NCBI RefSeq assembly: GCF_041429775.1
Contig: NZ_CP163421.1
Span: 1,575,001 to 1,639,000, forward strand
Source of the DNA: Glycocaulis abyssi
GTDB lineage: Bacteria > Pseudomonadota > Alphaproteobacteria > Caulobacterales > Maricaulaceae
Direction: 5' to 3'
DNA: 64,000 nt
Shown here: piece after piece, positions 59,915-64,000 of the stretch
Layout of the letters: every line of letters begins with the position of its first letter
How positions within the stretch are numbered: position 1 is the first letter of the stretch
Program-made: the position numbers and the translations under genes
Notes under the pieces: model-generated
Told to the model about the DNA's origin: nothing
Database searches by the model: none
The model's input: only the letters and a program-made list of their open reading frames with translations

Positions 59915-62900
59915 ATGACATCCGGGACACCTTGGAGCGTTAAAGGCATCGACCCGCGCGCGCGGGCGATGGCCAAGACAGCTGCGCGCCGCGAGGGCAT
60001 GACACTCGGCGAGTGGCTGAACCGCGTCATCCTCGAAGACGGCCCTCTGTCCAGCGACTGGTCCGACCGGCTGAGCGCCTTTCCCGGCTTCACCGCGCCC
60101 GATGGTGATGGCGGCGGTGGCGGCGATGATCTCCATGAAATGATCGCGCGTCTGGGTGCCCGCATCGAGGCAGCAGAGTCGCGCGCGCAACTGGCTATCT
60201 CTGGCGTCGATCAGTCGGTAAACGGGCTGGCCCGGCGTCTGGAGCGTATCGAGGACGGGCTGGAGGACGAGGAAGAGTCCACCCAGGCGGCCCTCACCCG
60301 CATGCGCGCCAGCCAGGACGAGCTGATGGACCGGCTGCGCAAGCTGGAGCGTAATGGCGGCAGCGGTGACACCGCGCCGGTGCGCGCGGTCGAGACGGCG
60401 CTGGGCAAGGTGGCCGCGCGGCTTTACGAGACCGAGCGCGATTTCCGCGCCGAGATTGACGGGCTGCTGGACCGTGAGGACCGCCGCAAGGATGGCGCGG
60501 AAAAATCGATCCGCACGCTGGCCGAACGCATTGAGGAGGCCGAGCGGCGCACGCGCGCCGAAGAGCAGTCACTGCGCGATCTGGTGGAGCAGCGCCACCG
60601 CGACATGACCAGCGCGCTTGAAGGCATGCATGACAGCTCGCGGACCATGCAGCGCCGCCTTGTCGCCGCCGAAAGCGCTACCCATCAGGCCGCCGATGCG
60701 CTGGCCAAATCCCATGAGCGTCTGGAAGCGCGCCTTGCCCAGCTGGAGCAGGGCAACAGCTCTGCCATGACGCAGGAACAGTTCCAGCAGCGCTTTGACC
60801 GGCTGGCGACCGAGCTGGCCGAAGTGATCCGCGATACCCGCCGGGAGTTTGCCGGACAGCTTGATGCGCTGGCGCGCTCTGGCGGTCAGGGCGGCCGTTT
60901 CGAGCAGGCCCTGCAGGCGACCGAAGCGCGCCTGTCTGCCGCTGAAACGCGTCAGGCCGATACGCTGGCGCGCATCAGCCAGGAAGTCTCCCGCCTCGCC
61001 CGTGCTATCGACCGGCGCTTCACCGACAATGAAAGCCGGATGGAAGCGCGTCTGCGCGAGGATGAGCAGCGCCGCCACCAGCTGCGCAATCAGGCCGATA
61101 TCGAAGCGCGCCTTGACGATGTGCGCCGGGAAAGCAGTCATGCTGTCCGGCAGATCGGCGAACAGGTGGCAAAGCTCGGCGAAACGCTGGCCGAGCGCGT
61201 CAACAATGCCGAGGAACGCTCTGCCAGGGCGCTGGAGGCCGCTGGCGAACGCATGGCCCGCGTGGTGGAAACACTCGATGCCAATGGGCGCGCACGTCCC
61301 GAGGACGATGTGCTTCAGGAGCGCATTGCCGCCTCGGAAGAACGCACCGCCCAGCGTATCGCCGAGGCGATGGAAGGCGTGCACGCCCGCCTCGACGCCG
61401 CGCGCAGCGAGACCGCCGACACGCTTTCGCCCGTCCAGCGCGCCATGACGGCGCTCGCCGAGCGGCTGGAAGCCATCGAGCAGAATGCGCTGCACGAACC
61501 GCCCCGGCGCAAGATGCCGCCAGCAGCGTTTGAAAAGCGCGCTGAAACAGCAAGCGAACCGGCGCCAGAGGCCGACAGCTTTGCCAGCCCGCTCCAGCCG
61601 CCGCCCGGCCAGCGGGACGCGGCCCTGCAGGGCGAGTTCGCCATTAGCGGCGCTGACAGCTTTGTCGTTGCGGTGGAAGACCCGCTCACCAGCACGCAGC
61701 GCCAGGATTTCGACGAGCCGGCAGACAGCCACGCAGATGACGATGTCTGGCAGGAAGCGCCGCAGCCCGCGCCGATGCCCGAACCCTCCCGGCGCACGCG
61801 CGCCTCGCAAGTGCTGGGCGCTACGGCGGACGCCGAGTTCCTCTCTGCGGCGCGGCGCAAGATCCGCATGGGCGGTTCTGACCCGGCACGCTTTGACTAT
61901 GCTGCCGCGCAAACTCCCAAGGCTGAAGGGTCACGCAGCCGCTGGCTGCTGGCGGGGGTGAGCCTTCTGGGTTTCCTCGCGCTGGGCGCGGCGGCTGCCT
62001 TCGTGCTGACCGATGGCTTTAATCGCGGCACGCAGACGGCTCAGAGCGATATTTCTCCTGAAGCGCTGTCCAGCCTGTTTGCCGATGTGCGCACCGAACC
62101 GACCGCACAGGCAGAACCGGCTCCGGCTGAACCTGCCAGCGCGGACGAGAGCGCATCAGCCAGCGGCGATGAGGCAGCGGCGGCGGACGCGCTGGATACG
62201 CCGGTCGAGGTGAGCGCGGCTCCGGCACGGCCCGTTCAGACCCCCTCGCCTTCCACGCAGCAGGCAGAAACCCCTGCAACGGCCCAGCCTGCCGCCAATA
62301 CGCTTCCCGACACCCCTATTACCCTGGAGGCCGCCGCGACCGCTGGCGATCCGGTGGCACGCTACCAGCTGGCTCTCCAGCGGTTTGAGGCGGGCGACAC
62401 GCAAGGCGGCGTCACCCTGATACGCCGGGCCGCCGAACAAGGCGTACCCGACGCCCAGTTCCGCTATGGCCGCATGCTGGAGCGTGGCGAGGGCGTGACG
62501 GCTGATCCTGAATCTGCCCGCCAGTGGATCGTGCGCGCGGCGGAGAACGGCCATCTGCGCGCCATGTACGAGGCTGGCGTGGCGTATGTGAACCTGTCCC
62601 CCACACCGGCCAACCAGCAGGCTGCCGCGCGCTGGTTTGAGCAGGCCGCCCTGCACGGCATGGGCGACAGCCAGTTCAATCTGGGCCTCTTGTTTGAAGA
62701 GGGCTTTGGCGTGCCGCAAAGCGCGGCTGATGCCTATGCCTGGTTCCTGATTGCGGCAGCGGGCGGAGACAGCGCCGCCTCCGAGCGCGCCGCTGGCCTG
62801 CGCCGGGAGCTCTCTGCCGAGGAGCGCGCTGCCGCCGAGGATGCCGCCCGCAATTTCGCGCCGCGCACGCTGGACCCTCAGGCGCAGGGACGCTACCCCG

Positions 62901-63115
62901 CACAAGCTTGGGAACAGGGTACCAGCCCCCGGCTGATTGCACGGGCGCAGGAATTACTGCTTGCGATGGGTTATGATACCGGTCCGGCTGACGGGGCCTA
63001 TGGCCCGCGAACCCGAGAGGCAGTGGTGGCATACCAGCGCGCACAAGGACTGGAAGCGAGCGGAGCGATCGACACCGCTCTGGTCTCCCGGCTCGAGCGC
63101 GGCCCGTCCCGGTAG
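59915..63115 (+). CDS. podJ: Polar localization factor PodJ
   Basis: A 1066-residue polar organiser. The N-terminus has the PodJ signature PWSVKGIDPRARAMAKTAAR then GMTLGEWLNRVI. Residues about 80-530 are mainly coiled coil (heptads such as LMDRLRKLE), followed by a disordered Pro/Ala/Glu part. One membrane helix lies near residue 675 (LLAGVSLLGFLALGAAAAFV). The periplasmic part carries Sel1 repeats (about 805-970; GVPDAQFRYGRMLERGEGV) and a C-terminal peptidoglycan-binding domain (AQELLLAMGYDTGPADGAYG). In Caulobacter, PodJ recruits PleC and pilus/holdfast factors to the new pole. ATG 59915 fits the signature; a GTG slightly upstream is possible. Confidence 0.9.
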   Translation: MTSGTPWSVKGIDPRARAMAKTAARREGMTLGEWLNRVILEDGPLSSDWSDRLSAFPGFTAPDGDGGGGGDDLHEMIARLGARIEAAESRAQLAISGVDQSVNGLARRLERIEDGLEDEEESTQAALTRMRASQDELMDRLRKLERNGGSGDTAPVRAVETALGKVAARLYETERDFRAEIDGLLDREDRRKDGAEKSIRTLAERIEEAERRTRAEEQSLRDLVEQRHRDMTSALEGMHDSSRTMQRRLVAAESATHQAADALAKSHERLEARLAQLEQGNSSAMTQEQFQQRFDRLATELAEVIRDTRREFAGQLDALARSGGQGGRFEQALQATEARLSAAETRQADTLARISQEVSRLARAIDRRFTDNESRMEARLREDEQRRHQLRNQADIEARLDDVRRESSHAVRQIGEQVAKLGETLAERVNNAEERSARALEAAGERMARVVETLDANGRARPEDDVLQERIAASEERTAQRIAEAMEGVHARLDAARSETADTLSPVQRAMTALAERLEAIEQNALHEPPRRKMPPAAFEKRAETASEPAPEADSFASPLQPPPGQRDAALQGEFAISGADSFVVAVEDPLTSTQRQDFDEPADSHADDDVWQEAPQPAPMPEPSRRTRASQVLGATADAEFLSAARRKIRMGGSDPARFDYAAAQTPKAEGSRSRWLLAGVSLLGFLALGAAAAFVLTDGFNRGTQTAQSDISPEALSSLFADVRTEPTAQAEPAPAEPASADESASASGDEAAAADALDTPVEVSAAPARPVQTPSPSTQQAETPATAQPAANTLPDTPITLEAAATAGDPVARYQLALQRFEAGDTQGGVTLIRRAAEQGVPDAQFRYGRMLERGEGVTADPESARQWIVRAAENGHLRAMYEAGVAYVNLSPTPANQQAAARWFEQAALHGMGDSQFNLGLLFEEGFGVPQSAADAYAWFLIAAAGGDSAASERAAGLRRELSAEERAAAEDAARNFAPRTLDPQAQGRYPAQAWEQGTSPRLIARAQELLLAMGYDTGPADGAYGPRTREAVVAYQRAQGLEASGAIDTALVSRLERGPSR

Positions 63116-63124
63116 GGCGGAGCG

Positions 63125-64000
63125 ATGGACATCTACCTTCCCATCGCGGAAGTCTCGGTAAATATCTTTCTGATACTCGGCCTTGGCCTGGCGGTCGGCT
63201 TCCTGTCGGGCATGTTCGGGGTTGGCGGCGGCTTCCTGATGACGCCGATCCTCATCTTCATCGGCATTCCGCCTCCGGTGGCGGTGGCGACCCAGACCAA
63301 CCAGATCGTCGCCTCGTCCGCATCGGGCGCCCTTGCCCATTTCCGGCGCAAGAGCCTCGATCTGAAGATGGGGCTCTACCTGCTTGCAGGTGGCATTGCG
63401 GGGTCGATCGGCGGGGTGCAGCTATTCTCCTTCCTGCAGGCTACCGGCCAGATCAATCTGGTGATCTCGCTGTGTTACGTGGGCTTTCTGGGCATTATCG
63501 GCGCGCTGATGCTGGTGGAGAGCGCGGGCGCGCTCTGGCGGCGCTACCGGCAGGGCAAGGCGGGCATCACGCCGCGGCCCAGGCGGCGCAGGCGCGGCCT
63601 GATCGATGCCCTGCCCTTCAAGGTGCGCTTTCCCGTCTCCGGCCTTTATATCAGCCTGATCCCGGTTATCGGCATTGGCGCGCTGGTGGGCCTGCTGGCG
63701 GCCCTGATGGGGGTGGGCGGCGGCTTCGTCATGGTCCCGGCGATGATCTACATCCTTCGCATGCCGACCTCGGTCGTGATCGGCACCTCCCTGTTCCAGA
63801 TCCTGTTCGTCACCGCGCTGACCACCTTCCTGCAGGCGGCGCAGAACCAGACGGTCGATCTGGTACTGGCGGCCCTGCTCATCATTGGCGGGGTTATCGG
63901 CGCGCAGTTCGGCGCGCGCGCCGGCCAGCGCATCCGGGCCGAGGAATTGCGCGCGGCGCTTGCCCTGATGGTGCTGGCGGTCTGCCTCAAACTCGCCTTC
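63125..64000 (+). CDS. TauE/SafE (TSUP) family transporter, 3' end outside window
   Basis: The first 292 codons of a multi-spanning membrane protein. It has the two internal repeats of the TSUP family, each with the GVGGGF signature: LSGMFGVGGGFLMTPILIF near residue 30 and LLAALMGVGGGFVMVPAMIY near 200. Between them is an Arg-rich cytoplasmic loop. TSUP proteins export sulfite, sulfoacetate or related organosulfur anions; the substrate here is open. The ATG at 63125 is ten bases after podJ, with GGAG upstream. The frame runs to the end of the window without a stop. Confidence 0.88.
   Translation, partial: MDIYLPIAEVSVNIFLILGLGLAVGFLSGMFGVGGGFLMTPILIFIGIPPPVAVATQTNQIVASSASGALAHFRRKSLDLKMGLYLLAGGIAGSIGGVQLFSFLQATGQINLVISLCYVGFLGIIGALMLVESAGALWRRYRQGKAGITPRPRRRRRGLIDALPFKVRFPVSGLYISLIPVIGIGALVGLLAALMGVGGGFVMVPAMIYILRMPTSVVIGTSLFQILFVTALTTFLQAAQNQTVDLVLAALLIIGGVIGAQFGARAGQRIRAEELRAALALMVLAVCLKLAF

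Overview
The window is GC-rich, densely coded DNA from a dimorphic, stalked or prosthecate alphaproteobacterium, most likely of the Caulobacterales/Maricaulales (Hyphomonadaceae or Maricaulaceae, for example Maricaulis, Oceanicaulis or Glycocaulis relatives). The assignment rests on gene content typical of that group: holdfast-anchor genes (hfaABD), a FlaF/FlbT/FlaEY/multi-flagellin cluster, an FlmG-like flagellin glycosyltransferase, a TipF-like degenerate EAL protein and the polar organiser PodJ. I saw no rRNA, tRNA, CRISPR array, prophage or insertion sequence.

Layout. 1-2.8 kb: a membrane protein (partial) with its GDYXXLXY partner, a GST and a rhomboid protease. 2.8-5.4 kb: the hfaABD operon behind an exact sigma-54 consensus. 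5.4-6.1 kb: a toxin-first type II TA module with a palindromic operator. 6.1-24.6 kb: a flagellin synthesis and glycosylation island. It holds a FlaEY-like beta-propeller protein, pseB and pseC, three flagellins each with a sigma-54 promoter, flaG, flaF, flbT, flmG and an overlapping pseFGHI operon, interrupted by a frameshifted ammonium transporter and a TorF-type porin. 24.7-32.8 kb: a MoxR/VWA pair split by a low-GC orphan gene, then small metabolic and signalling genes (chorismate mutase, HPt, SOD, TipF, OmpA lipoprotein). 33-35 kb: groESL. 35-44 kb: palindromic repeats, a Tat-type NagZ-like hydrolase, hisS, a sulfotransferase and a DsbD/redoxin pair. 44-48 kb: SapC and a His/Asp-rich TonB receptor divergent from a Zur-like regulator. 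50-57.6 kb: a fatty-acid beta-oxidation operon led by a MerR-family gene with a perfect palindrome upstream. 57.7-64 kb: an acidic secreted protein, podJ and a partial TauE/SafE exporter.

How the genes fit together. All six CMP-pseudaminic-acid steps (PseB, C, H, G, I, F) are present, together with the transferase (FlmG), its likely acceptors (three flagellins) and export/translation regulators (FlaF, FlbT). The sugar pathway, acceptor and transferase therefore appear complete in one locus. The sigma-54 sites in front of the flagellins and hfaA suggest that flagellin and holdfast-anchor expression may share an alternative sigma factor. CtrA-like boxes are seen upstream of flaEY/pseB, flbT/flmG and podJ. 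Everything about regulation is inferred from sequence motifs only.
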